Source: Tetracentron sinense
Lineage: Eukaryota > Streptophyta > Magnoliopsida > Trochodendrales > Trochodendraceae
Direction: 5' to 3'
Assembly (NCBI GenBank): GCA_015143295.1
Contig: CM026568.1
Coordinates: 37,518,441 to 37,582,440 of the forward strand
Length of the DNA stretch: 64,000 nt
Shown: positions 1 to 12,700 of the stretch, in pieces
How the letters are laid out: each line of letters begins with the position of its first letter
How positions within the stretch are numbered: the stretch's first letter is position 1
Position numbers and translations under genes: made by a program
The notes under the pieces: generated by a model
Told to the model about the DNA's origin: nothing
The model's database searches: none
Seen by the model: the letters and a program-made list of their open reading frames with translations, nothing else

Positions 1-1340
1 AGAATCTCTCTTTTTTCCCTCCCTTTTCCTTTATGGGTTGCTTGGTCTAAGTATAGGGTGACAGTAACATGCGATTCCCCATGGTTGCAATCACCCATAT
101 GTGGTGGTGCAGAGTCCCTTTTCAACTTATAATATGTTGATGCAGTTGGGCTTTGCATATTTATAAAAGGGAGTCTTTGATTGGTCCCTAGGTCTCACTC
201 TAATCTAAGCCTTGATCCCCTCATTAACATTTTAATAAAATAAGAAAAGATAATGTAACAATGTATTTATCAAGAAGGTTTATATTACCTGGTGCCAATA
301 TTTAATTCTCTGAAATTTGATTAGGAGAATCAGCCTTTCAATTCCCGAGTTCGGCTGGGCCAAGTTGAATCACCACACTAATGAGTTTAGATACGATGTT
401 TGGAACCTGGCACCCCAACTTAACTCAGTAGATCGGACTGAGTTTTTTGATTGAATCCCCAACCCCGTGGTTGCAGTATTGTATGTCAACCAATTGAGCA
501 CTGGGTACGAGTTAGGTCCTTACCATGATATGATGCATCTCATGTTTAATGATCTTTCGTATGTGAATAACCAACGTGAATTAGTCCCTAAGCTTCACTC
601 TCAAGTCTCACGTAGACATCAATAAACTAAATTATTTAGGAGAATCCTCAAGTGCACATTAAATGAGCACTTATACCATAATTCCCCATTCAATGTGTCC
701 CACCTAATATAGTTTTAAGCCCCTGATATTCCCGATTTTATGATGCTAATTTATTGTCCCGACTGATTTCTATCGCATTCTCTTAGATTGTTTTAAAAGG
801 AATGACAAATTATCTAGAAAGAGTCTACATATTAGAATCATCTCATCTAGATAACCCTTTTTTTCTTTCTTCTTTTTTCCAAGGAGAACCCCAGTACACT
901 TATCTTGAAATATACATCTTAGAAAAAGAGACGTGTTCGCCTCTCTCTTTATCCAAAACAAAAGAAGAAAAAAAAAAAGTCTCTCACACGCACACAAACA
1001 CACGCTACCAGTAGTTCCATGATACAAACACCGGTCTTGACCCACCACTCCTTGGTATCTAAAGTGTAAAAATGTCAACACAGGCGTCTCATGGACTCTT
1101 CTATATGATTATTAAATGAATAACTATAAACATTAACTAGGTCATGGTCGGGTACCCCCACCATCCCATCCCTTTTAGAATATAATCCAAAACAGAGGGA
1201 TGGTATGTTTTTCAGAGAGATAGAGAGATCTTATCTTTAACCCCACTAACACACGTGCGAACCTTCAAAAATTTAGAGAAGACAAATGTAGGTGTTGGGT
1301 GGTTAAGACTTTTGAGATGTTCGGTCCCTCTATAATGTGA
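1..1340. other. Intergenic DNA without recognisable gene
   Basis: AT-rich sequence with no open frame resembling a known protein, no splice-like structure and no RNA gene that I recognise. The short open frames near 770-1080 on both strands are low-complexity. A poly-purine/pyrimidine stretch lies around 935-990. No gene is called. Confidence 0.5.
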
Positions 1341-1348
1341 TTCATATG

Positions 1349-2480
1349 CATAGTTGTCAAAGCGACGAGACGATTTGAGGCGATAGACCCCATGGACGCC
1401 TGAGGCGGGGTAGCCTGAGGTGCCCGAAGCGTCGCCTGATGAACTTTTTGTTGCAGAAATTCCCCATAATATGAGATCTATGTATGATGCATATTCTTTG
1501 TATAAGAGACCCTACATTTATATAAATTACATCATTGTTAAGATGCATTTTGATATAACCATCGCTAGAGGCAGTTTTAAGAATAATAAAAGAGGATTTC
1601 AAGTGTTAAAAAAAATGGAATAAAAATTAAGTCTACAATGAGTCGATGAATGTTGAAAGAGGGGAGATAGAAGGATTGTGAGGGATAAAAATAGACAGCT
1701 CAAAAGGAAAGAGAGAGATAGAGATGAAGGAGAGGGGTGAAGATGAACAATATAAGACTAAATAAAAAGTAGAAAAATAGTCTGATAGTCAAATGTGACA
1801 TTGAATAGGGGAGAAAAAAGAGAGGGAGGGAGAGGGAGATGTCATACCTCTTACTATCAATTCTTTCTTTTTCTCGATTATACTCAAGATAAGTAATAAA
1901 AATAATATTGATAAGTAAAATATAACTATAAGATTTGCACTTATTTAAATTATAAAAGACTCCTTTAAATATGAGTTTATGAGAGTTTTGAGGGTCCTAG
2001 AAGAAATCTAGGGCATTTAAAGACTCTTAATTTGTTATTGGGCAGCTTGAGTTACCTGTAATTTAACAACCATAAAATAAACACAAATTATAACTATATG
2101 ATCCACCCATAAATAAAGGGAGAGAGATCAATTGGTCTACTAATTAAGAGAGAACAAGTTAACATGAGGGGAACATATTTGACACCGTTTGTTTCTTCTT
2201 TCTTCTTCTATCTGCAAATTTTTTTTTATGGATATACAAATCCTAATATATTATATTGTAAAAGATATGAAATATATATAAAATAACATTTTTTTTTTGT
2301 TTACTGAATAATCATATTCAAATAAAATAAATTTATATATCTTTAAATAATAAAAAAATATACATATATCAGATTTTTAATAATGACCGCTTGAGATGGC
2401 CAATTGCCTGAGCCTAGCAGAGCATCTGGTCGCCTAGGCGACCGTCTGAGGTGCCTGAGACGACGCCTTTAACAACTATG
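1349..2480. mobile_element. Non-autonomous hAT element, 1.13 kb
   Basis: The ends are inverted: CATAGTTGTCAAAGCG on the left and the complement of CATAGTTGTTAAAGGCG on the right. They are flanked by a perfect 8-bp target duplication TTCATATG (1341-1348 and 2481-2488). An 8-bp duplication and CA...TG ends are the hAT hallmark. The sub-terminal regions are rich in short GCGCC/GGCG-type words (GCCTGAGG, CGCCTAGGCG) related to those of the element at 62765-63400. No transposase is encoded, so mobility would depend on a transposase supplied elsewhere. Confidence 0.85.
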
Positions 2481-2488
2481 TTCATATG

Positions 2489-2596
2489 TTTGTAAGCCCC
2501 TTCCTTAAGGTTGAGAGCATTATTTAATTAAAGTAGTAGGCAGATATTTTGGAAGTAAGATTAGGTACTGTGAAGATGGAGACTGTGTTTTTGAAC

Positions 2597-2641
<45 letters not shown>

Positions 2642-3650
2642 AACCCAAATTAGGCATTGTTCTACATTTAAAGGTTCAAGCTGTAGAATTTAACGGCTCG
2701 CCATAGAAGGAAAGAAGAGGAGATGAATGGGGGAAATGGTAAATTGGAAAAGAAAGAGGCACCTATGGCCTATGGGCTCTTCGGGGAAAATAAGGGGGTA
2801 AGGATTCCCTTTCACACGCTTACAAGAACGGGATTCATTTGCTCATAACGGCGGTTATAGCCAGTCCCTTAATGACGACTACAGCCTTCTTCAGCATACC
2901 AATTCTACAGGCACCATGCCAGAATTGCCAAATCTAATGCCCAACCAGGACTTTAGGCACTGGCGCCGCCATTGCACTGAAGGTGCCACTACCATCGAGG
3001 ATGATGGCACAGCACACTACACTAGTGCCATGAATACTGTTGGCATCGGTGCAATAGAATTGATGGTGTTAACAAATATGGCATACCTACCACACCACAC
3101 AATTTGGCGTTGTTTGACCACCAATTAGGAGATTCGGGGAAGGATTCAAATGAGCAAGTCTTGTGAAAACCAAAAACATCCATTCAGCCTTCTTTGGCTG
3201 CACTGGTGCGTGCAGAGAACCCTGGACTAGCCACTATTTTTGTTGCGGTTTTTCCACTTTTCGATCCAGCTCTGCATTTTCTGACTTTTTTTTTCTTCAT
3301 CGCAAACTCCCTTTGGCCTAAGTTGTTGGCACGTGGTCAGTGGAGTGAACACAGATTATGTCAATTGCACATCCTTTGATTCTAAACACCCATTTAGTTC
3401 TCACATGTTAGAGCCAGGAGGATGTTTTGGGAGGACTGAAAATGCAAATTTTTCGTAAGCACATTAAAGCAAGCAGACTATTAAAAACCGAGACAGTAAA
3501 AGACCTTTTAAACTCCACTAAGTTGAGAAAATTGCCTACGAGAGGCGGCCAGATTGGGTACAGTTCGCCTTATTAATAGATATGTGAAAAAAAATGGTCC
3601 CTCACCTCACAATAAAGAACACATAATTGAGTTCTATTTCCCTCCTCATC
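2489..3650. other. Intergenic DNA between hAT element and TSN 3' end
   Basis: It contains an (AT)n(AG)n microsatellite at about 2595-2641 and otherwise ordinary AT-rich sequence. Short open frames at 2916-3128 and 3194-3379 resemble no family I know and lack gene context, so they are not called. Confidence 0.5.
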
Positions 3651-3653
3651 AAG

Positions 3654-3659
3654 TTTAAT
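3654..3659 (-). terminator. Possible TSN poly(A) signal (ATTAAA)
   Basis: On the minus strand an ATTAAA hexamer lies about 90 nt downstream of the TSN stop codon (3748-3750). ATTAAA is a common variant of AATAAA. No canonical AATAAA was seen on this strand in the nearby 3' flank. The cleavage site is not determined. Confidence 0.3.
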
Positions 3660-3747
3660 CTGTGCGTCCTTTTTTTCCTGTTTCGGTTCCCTAATAGCAC
3701 ATGATCACACCTATAACTTAACTCACCTAAAGTCACTGCAGTTGTAT

Positions 3748-6700
3748 TTATCGCCGCCCGCCGGGTTTCCTACCAGTCGGTGCTGAGTCCTCCTCGTCTG
3801 ACTGGATATCTCCATATTGCCATATCTTCAACCTATCAGCCTTTGCTTTCGCCTGGAATTCTTCCAAGTTATCGAGGGCCGACTGTCTTTCCTTGGTGTC
3901 CCACCTCTTCCGTCTTTCTAAACTGGCGAGTCCTTCCTGAAGAATTAACAAGGGTCAGTTAGGAAACAAGAAATCCTAAAATATGAAGGAGTCAACATGG
4001 AAAAACCAGTCTTCTGATCTCAAGGGATCAACAGCCAAATAAACGAAAAGAAGTATTCAGTCATTGCTCGTCAATGACACCAATGTTCCAGATTAATCAG
4101 TGAGTATTTAACCATTGGTAGATACACTCTTGACCCCATTAAACTAAATATAAGCAATTGAAGTAACAAAGCGCATTTGCTGGATCCCAAGGTGCCCGGA
4201 GTTAAACATAAAGAATATCTCATCTATGTTCAATTTTACAAGATAATGAAACCATAATTTAGAGGTTCTAATTTCTGAACACAGAAAACAAGTTTGGTAG
4301 ATTCAGATGAACCTCTACTTTAGTCAGGACCATAGTTAGTAATTCGGTGTACGGCAAAATTCGGCATGGGAATTATTCGAGTATAATTCAGAGCAGTCAT
4401 TTAATAATTTGTTAAATAATTCTGCAAAAAAAATGTAGGACGTCAAAAGTACAGTACAGAAATAATTTGAGTATAATTTGGACCAAGATTCAAAAAATCA
4501 TTGACGGCTAGACATATAAAGTGCATGTATAAGCCTACCTTTCACCATATTTTTATGCAATCAAATAGTTAAAAGATAAAAGGCCTAAGAAAATCTCTTC
4601 AACTGGAATCAAAGTGTTCATTCATAGATCAATTATTTATTTGCAACTCCTTTATCAAATTTCAGGGTGGGGTGGGGTGGGGTGGGGGTGGAACGCCATT
4701 TTCCACTGATGAAAGGCCTCATTGTCTACACACATGCAAAGGGGATAGGTCTGAGTAGTTTTCCCAGCTGAAATTGTCTAAAAAATCAGAAGATGTGTTG
4801 ATTAGACAAAAGAAAGTTGAGAAGATTTTGTATGGTCTACAACTGGACCACGCTGTTCGATTGTTCACACACTGTCATGTGGCTATGGTATTAGCAATAT
4901 ATAGCCACAGTTGGTGACTAAGTCGGGGAGATGATGAGGCCATGAAACTGAGAAACGGATCGAAGAGAAACAGTGTGACGTAGAGAGTGCAAAAGAGAGG
5001 CTCTACCTGCGGCTGTGAGCGGTGACTGGCTTGGTTCAGTGACCAACTGTGATTCGGTGAGCTGGTGAGGCCATGACTGAGTGATGAATGAAAGAGCATG
5101 AAATTGAAGAGAAAGGGAGAGAGGCTGAGAGACCAGACTCCAGAGAAAGAGAGAAGGTCGGTGACGTCATTTGTGAATGTGTGCGTGCATGATTGGGTTG
5201 CCTTATATATATATATATATATATATATTATTCAGGTAACAGTCACATATTGTTCGCAGCCTTGCAAACATTTGCGAATTTTTCCGAATCATTGAATGCA
5301 ATGCCGAATTACACGTAAGACCATTTGTTGGTTTAATTCGCTGAATCAGTCGCAATTTATTCCTGACTTTACTAACTATGGTCAGGACACAAGGCTACAG
5401 ATTAAGTTGAAAAGCAAGAGTTTACAGTTTATAGTATACTTATTCTATAAAGAAGATTTTTCATCCTTTCCATCCTACTAATGAAGTCACTTACTGTACA
5501 TTTCTAAGAGATAATATGGTTAGAGCAGTGCAAGGGAAAAAAACAGTAAGTTCCAATATCACCAAAAGATATGATTCAAGGGGGAGGGGGTGACGATTCA
5601 GACCTGCAGCATGGAGGCATTGATACTGGAACCAGCTTCCACATCAACCAGAGTCACAATAAGAACCGTCCCGGTTCCCTGTCCTCTCACTTTTCCTCCC
5701 GAAGTATCCCTTTCCTCAACCATGGCTCTGAGCTCTTTGGAACTGTTTAGAGTGCACTCGCTCAGATACTCGGCAGCTTCTTGACCAAAATCCTCCTCTA
5801 AGCTCGGGACCTTTATGTATGCAAGGCTGCAGAGCTGAGCAAGGCCAGGCTCAGAGGATACAGAAGGATCAAGTGGCCGCAACCAACTGTAAGGAACTAC
5901 ATCTTGGTTCCCATACTCAATGTAGAAGACTTCAAATTCCTCTTTTGGTGATTCAACAGCTCCTCGCGGCGCATTTACAATCTTTGAACATTAAATAAGA
6001 ATTTACACACAATAAGGAATAAGACATGCTATTGATAAATCTGCAAGAAAATATAGTTAAAGAGGCAATAACAGTTTATTCAGAAAATTGTCAACCATAT
6101 CTGGTGTTCCATGTCATCACAAAACATGATATTCTCAATTTCAGCAATCATGATTGATCCCAAAAGCAGATACTGTTACTGAAAATAGCTGAAGGATTTC
6201 ATTTCTTATGGAACTAATCACATCAAATAAAACAAAAAACAAAAATAGTAACTTGGTAGAAAAAGTAAATATATCATTCTCACAGATTGGTGTGCGTAGT
6301 TGATCTGAAGAAACAAATCTCTCTTCTTTTTTGGGGGTGGGGAAGAACTAATGATCCTCCTTGGATACAAATTTTCTTCTCTATGCACCAACAGGTATAT
6401 GTGCTCAATAGGCTGTGCAATTGATTGGAAATCAATGAGGTCAGTCATGCCCAGGAATCTCATTGGCGGGGTGTGATTGCTTACAATTGATAAGCTTTTA
6501 GTGGACTGGAGCATAATCATATTGGCCCACTAGATGCAGTGGTCCAACCAAGATGCTCTTCAACAATATGGCAATCTGGATACAAGGTTTCCCATCGATT
6601 GCAAGCTAGAGACATGAACCCTACCTATCATCACTGGTCGGAGCAGCCTATGTATATAATTTCCACCAATTGCAAGCTAGAGACATGAACCCTATCATCA

Positions 6701-9700
6701 CTGGTCGGAGCAGCCTATGTATATATCTCATCTAGGAAATATGTGTTGTCAGGAGAGTGCCAGAGTGGAGAAGACAATTTTTCAGTTATTTTGACCTGAA
6801 TTTCAGCCAAATGGTGCAAAAGACAGCTAATTGGTATTTGACCCCTAAATCCCTAATGTCAAGAACACTACACAGATTCATAATGGAATCATGGTTTTTG
6901 CAGTTGAAACTGGGCTCTTGGGAGTTCACTCTTACCATTGCTCGGTTCCAGGAATTATCTGCACTGAACTGGGCAAGGACGATATCCCCCTTCTTAGGAT
7001 TAAAAGCACCAATGACAGGAGCCTCTAGGATGTTCAATGAAGCAAGCTGCTGCTGGATAGAGGCCACTTTCTGGTCTCCAACTGTTTGGACGTAAAACTT
7101 ACCACCACCCAAAATTTCAGTAACAACTACCTGAATGCAAAAATAGGAAGACAAGTTATTATTCACTTCACTTCAACACATGGAAAAGAGGGGTCTGAGA
7201 AAATGTAGAATGCTTTCAAAAAGCACCTTAAGCACTTCTTTCTGTTTGCTTTCAACAGCTGAACCATTAGCAACTTCTTGCCCTTCAACGTAGTTCTCCC
7301 ATATCTGTGCAACAAAATTTCCATAAGAATACATACTTTCAATTTTGAAGAATAAGAGGCCTTCTTTAATATGGATTCCGTTACTTACTTTCAATTTCTG
7401 CCGTTTAGCTGATTGCTCAGCCTGCGCAAGAAGGTGAGCATCCGGGATCCGGTCAGTGCCAAAGGCAGATTGAAACTTCGCCAGTCCAGCTTCTAGAAGT
7501 GTCACAGCCGTGTTGGTCTTTGACTCCCACAAAGATCCCAAGAATGTTCCAGTTCTATCAACTGTTTCTACTTCAATCTGTGTAACAAGCATAAAATTAA
7601 ATACAGAATACAGAACAGCCAATAAGTACCAGGGTAAAAGATTAAAAAAAAAACTATACCTCAACATCCCTCTGCATTATCTTCCTTCTCATTAGTGCAA
7701 TTGCTTCTTCTGAGTAAGGCTCATCACGGCCAGGACACCTAACACCAGAGAATGAGAATGCAATACTGCATGTTTCCTTGGGAATCAGCAATTTAAACCG
7801 ATGACCACTGAGGACATATTCCACAATAGCAGGTAGCCTCCTACTCCGTTGTAAAAATGGCAAGAAATCTTTGGCTTTCTTTGCTGACGCCTGAGAAGAA
7901 TAATCATCATTAAAAAAAATAGTGAATTTCTATAAAAAATGGTCTTTATAGCAAAGGAAAAGACATGATAAAAATGGTTATGTTTCTAACCGTTAGCAAG
8001 TCTGTAATGTGCATCACTGGAGAATCCTTAGCAGAATGGATCCCTTTCTTCCCAGTGATAGCACGTGATTCAGCGGCCAGGAGTGCATCATAATAGTTTG
8101 ATCTTTCCTCAAAATCACGATGTCTGATAACAGTACCAAAGCCACGGGCAACCACCAGTTCAGCGACATTTACCCCAGCCGACTGGCTGCTTGCAGGCGG
8201 AGCAGATGCAGTGACATCACCCTCAACCTTGGACGGGGATACCAGGAAGACTGATCCAAAATCCATTACCCTAGCATCTGCTGAGCCAGCTGCGGGTACA
8301 GGTCCATCAGCCACACCGACCTTTCTAGAGTATTCCATTGAAACATTTACCTGCAAATATGTAATCATTAATTAGAATGGATTGCATCCAGATTTGAATG
8401 ACATTTGTATAAAGAGTGGAGTGCAATAAATCACATCCATACTTGACGGCCAATAAGGCGTGTGCGCAGGAACTCTTTCGCTTCCCGAGCATAGGGAGCA
8501 GGTTTTTCATCTCTACGAGGATTGCCCATTCTAGGACACCTGATACTGGAGAGATTGACACGTCGCTCCGCCAATGGACTACCGAATGGGACAGAGTCAT
8601 CGGCGACAATGACGCAGTCTCCACTTACAACCTCCACCACCTGGCGAAAATCAGATGCAGATGAGCGGATCATGTTGAAAATGTTAAGTAACGCCCGTGT
8701 CTGGGCTTCTTTTTTCTTGGTCGCTTGTATTAAAAACGACAGTTGTTACTAAAAACGATATAATTTTATTGATAAAAACATTTATACTAAAAAGATGATT
8801 ATTATTTTTTCAAGAAAAAATATATAATTTATGGTTGGTTTTAATAAAAGATGACACATATTGTGTCGACTTTAATAAAAACAGCATTTACTGTTATACA
8901 ATTTTTAAGTCACTGCCAAAACCGATATGTATTGGGCAATACATAGCGGTTTTGACAACTTTTATTTCTTGGCTTGGAACCACTTACTTTTCCTGAGAAA
9001 TTTTGGTCATGAATAGCCTTTGAATTTGTTGGTGGGGGCACATAGTTCGTCCAGACCCTTAATCGGTCCTTCTTTACTTGAAGTTCAGCAGACTTCAGCC
9101 GCCGCTTGGCATCCTCCTCCATCATATTTGCACTCCACTCAACATACTTAGCCAAGCCCTATATATGGAGAGAGAGAGAGGGGGGGGGGGGGTCAGCATT
9201 GTCCATGAAAATTTGGAAGAATACCCAGTGGATTAAAATAAAATGGATGAAGTAAAAAAGAACAAACATGGAGATTTCACAAGTAACTGAAATCACAGAT
9301 TCTAAAAATATAAAATAAAAAACAGTGCTGGTGTAAAAACTAATACAAGGGGATGGAAATCAAGCAATGGCTCCCAACGCAGCAACAGGGTGCAACAAAG
9401 GGTTCATGAATGCAGATACAACAAAGAAACGGTGGAAGGTAATAAAGAACTTAGAAAAACAACAAGTTTATCCATTGAGGAACTTGTTGTAAAAAAAAGG
9501 ACAAGATAAACAAAGAATGATTTCATGTCTGATGTTATTGAACATCTCAAATGTAAGGGTGTCATTCTCAATAGGAAATCTTCATAATGGGAATAGCAGC
9601 AATTGCAAATTTGCAACAGAGAACTTAACATTAGTGTAAGTCAACCAATCATTTCCAGAATCCACGAATATTTGGCAGTATTGGTATATTAATTCTACGT

Positions 9701-12700
9701 TGCATGGCTTAGGCATTGGCCCTGCTTCTAAATCTTGCATTTGTTCAGTGCTTTGGCTCCTAAAATGGTTTTGATAACAGTCAAACCATATGTCTTGCTG
9801 CTTCTACCTCTAATAATGTTGACACCAAATAGGTTATAGCTACATCAAAAAATTCTCTTAAAGTTGTTGAAATCTGTTATGTAACTTTACTGCCAATCCC
9901 TCTCTACAATTCCTGGTCAATAAAGGCTTGGAAACAGCCATATCCAAGACTTGAAAAGAAGACAGGATCAACTACTGTTCAATAAATATGTGGATAAGGG
10001 GCGGCAATTTCTTAAGCCGCCAAGCATTTGCACGAGGAAGGTCGGGTTTCGTGTTGGGTTTTCTCATAGTAACCAAGCCGGAATTCGGCATTTATTCGTC
10101 TCGGAAAAATATGCCGAAATCGGATAATTCGAAAAAATGTTTGGCAAGATATGAAAAAGTATATAAAATAAAATTACTAATTATGAAAAAATATAAGCAA
10201 ATACATGACATATATTAGATATTTGTTCGGGAATTTTCAAAAAGTCGGGAATAATTTGTGTTTCATTTGTGAAATTCGCAACTATTTGAATAATCGTAAA
10301 ATTTTCCAAATGTTGCGATTACTTCGTGAATTAATCGTTTGACGAAAAGTCGTGTGTTATTTGGGACTTGAAAAAAACTCGGGGAACTTTGTTACTATAG
10401 GTTTTCTAATTGTTTATAAACAGGTTGGGTTTGAATTTGAGCTCTTCGGCCCCAACAAATCATAATACCCAGTTGACTTATCAATAAGTATGCATACAAA
10501 CAATAATACATATTACCTTTTAATTTTACGTTTAAAAGTTGATAAGATTTAAAACACTTAGGTCAGGCAGTGGAAAATAGTGTTGTGGATTCAATAAGTT
10601 GTGTTTGGGTTTTTCCCTTTGTGAACCCATTTTGTAAATGGATCGAGGGTGAGGGTCTGTTCACCATGTTCATGGTTGATGCAACCCTTTGCCTGTAGTC
10701 TAGTCACCTAATGTTGTTATTTGCAGCAGTGCATTTAATTTCTTTATGTTATTTGGGAAAGGGCAAAAAAATGGATCTCCTAGTTAATTGTGTCCCATAA
10801 ATTTCTTTGGATATAATTGAAATTAAGGCAAAGACTGAAAAAAAATACATGGAAATAAAGAATACGACCCCTTGAGCACATGACACATTTTTCAAGAAAT
10901 TGCTTCACCAATAATATATAAGCTCAACCAGTAAGATCATGTACCTCGTTTTTGCAGGTAAATTTTCTGGGGGTGTCTATAAGCTTTACTGCTAAAGATT
11001 CCTCAGCATATGCAAATGGAAATAATATATTTTGACGGGAAATGGTGTCCTACATAGACTCAAACAGAATAACACATGTAGCCTTGTATTGTTCCACTTG
11101 AGACCAATAAAAATTCCTCAGCTTATGCAAATGGAAACAATAATTTTTGAAGGGAAATGGTCTCCTAGGTAAACTCAAACGGAACAACACCCGTAGCCCT
11201 TGAACAGATTAGGCCTCCTTGAGACCAATGACCACACAACTCCCAAATATTATATTTTGAGTCATCTCAGAAGATCACTCCCCATTTTGAAATGAGATGT
11301 TATACCTCATGAGGAGATTCAATAACCTTTAGAAGCGAACAATAGTGACAGACTCCAAGACTCCTCAGCAACGCAAATTCTAACAACAATTTTTAGAAGG
11401 CAATATCAAACCTAAAGAGGCGACGCAATAACGAGAAGAAGCGAAAAGTTGAAAAGTAGTGACAAAAACTATTGGCTTCAATTTAGTGGATCATCATCAT
11501 AGAGCGTCAATTAAGTATTCTTCATGCTTATGGAAGAAAATTATGTAACGAATTGTAAAATCAGAGAACATACATTTTCTACAAGCTCTAATGCCAGGTC
11601 CTTTGCTGAATCACCATCAGGATAGTATACTGAACCAATTAGATTGCTGAATTTGTCTACACCCTCCAGGACAATACGGACCTGTAAGATCCACCATGAA
11701 GCTGAGACCATATATAAAAGCATGCAATGCACAAGAGATAATCTGAAAACAGAAATCCACTCACATCTCTATTTAAAACACGGATCTCTGTGAAGTGTTT
11801 AGCTTCCCTTCCAAACGGATCTGGAGAAACTTCAGTGGAAGATACGGTGGAGGCTGCAAGTCTCTGTGCTGATGTTAGTGCGGCTCGAGGTTCAGCAGAT
11901 GGCTCTCCATTCGATTCCTCAGAGATTATTTCAGGTTCAGCAACAGTTTCTACCACAGCCCTTCTTCCCATGGATGGGGCCTAATAACAGGTGAGATTTA
12001 TGCCACTATGGGTAGCCAAAGTGATAAGAGATCCTAAAAGGAGTGGCAGAAGAACTGATAAATTCAATCATTAACCTTCCCAGACGATGATTTACCTGGA
12101 TTCCGGCAACAAAAACTTGGACGAACTGGAACTCCGGGAGCAAGTAAACTCGAATGGTACTTCCATCACGAACCTGCTCAACAATGCCTTCCATAGGCCT
12201 GCCCTTGTTTGCAGCTAAAAGACCCATTGCATCCAAATTACTCGGATCTCCAATGGCAGAGGGAGGTAAGTCCCTGATAGATGCCTCTGAAGCCCCTGGC
12301 ACCTGCATCAATAAGTAAAGAGACCATGTATTAGTGTATTGTTCTAGATGCAGGTCTTACACGTCACCTTTGACAGAAAAGACAAAAAATAGTCTAGGTC
12401 TAGAGAAAGTCCAGTATGCAACCATAAGGGTAAAGCAGATCTATCTAAGTAACCAAGCAAGTTGGCAGTATCCAATTGCATGTCTATTAGCTTATGGTTA
12501 AAAAAAGACAAAGATGGCACTGAATGTCAGAGAAGGAAGTGATAAATGAGGCAACCCTATGTCTTTGTATCCCGCCCTCTTTCACAAACACAATTGAATT
12601 ACATCTCAACATTTAGGCAAGGAGGACTGGAAAAGCTTTCTAAATTGCATATATTGCACAAAGCTATAGATAATGAATACTAGCCTTGCTCCAACGACCT

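Noticed and set aside
2916..3379. Possible small genes at 2916-3128 and 3194-3379
   Set aside because: No recognisable domain, no splice context and no promoter-like sequence. The length is within chance expectation.
5590..8752. Plus-strand open frames opposite TSN exons
   Set aside because: They are shadows of the minus-strand TSN coding exons, whose splice joins and family similarity are unambiguous.
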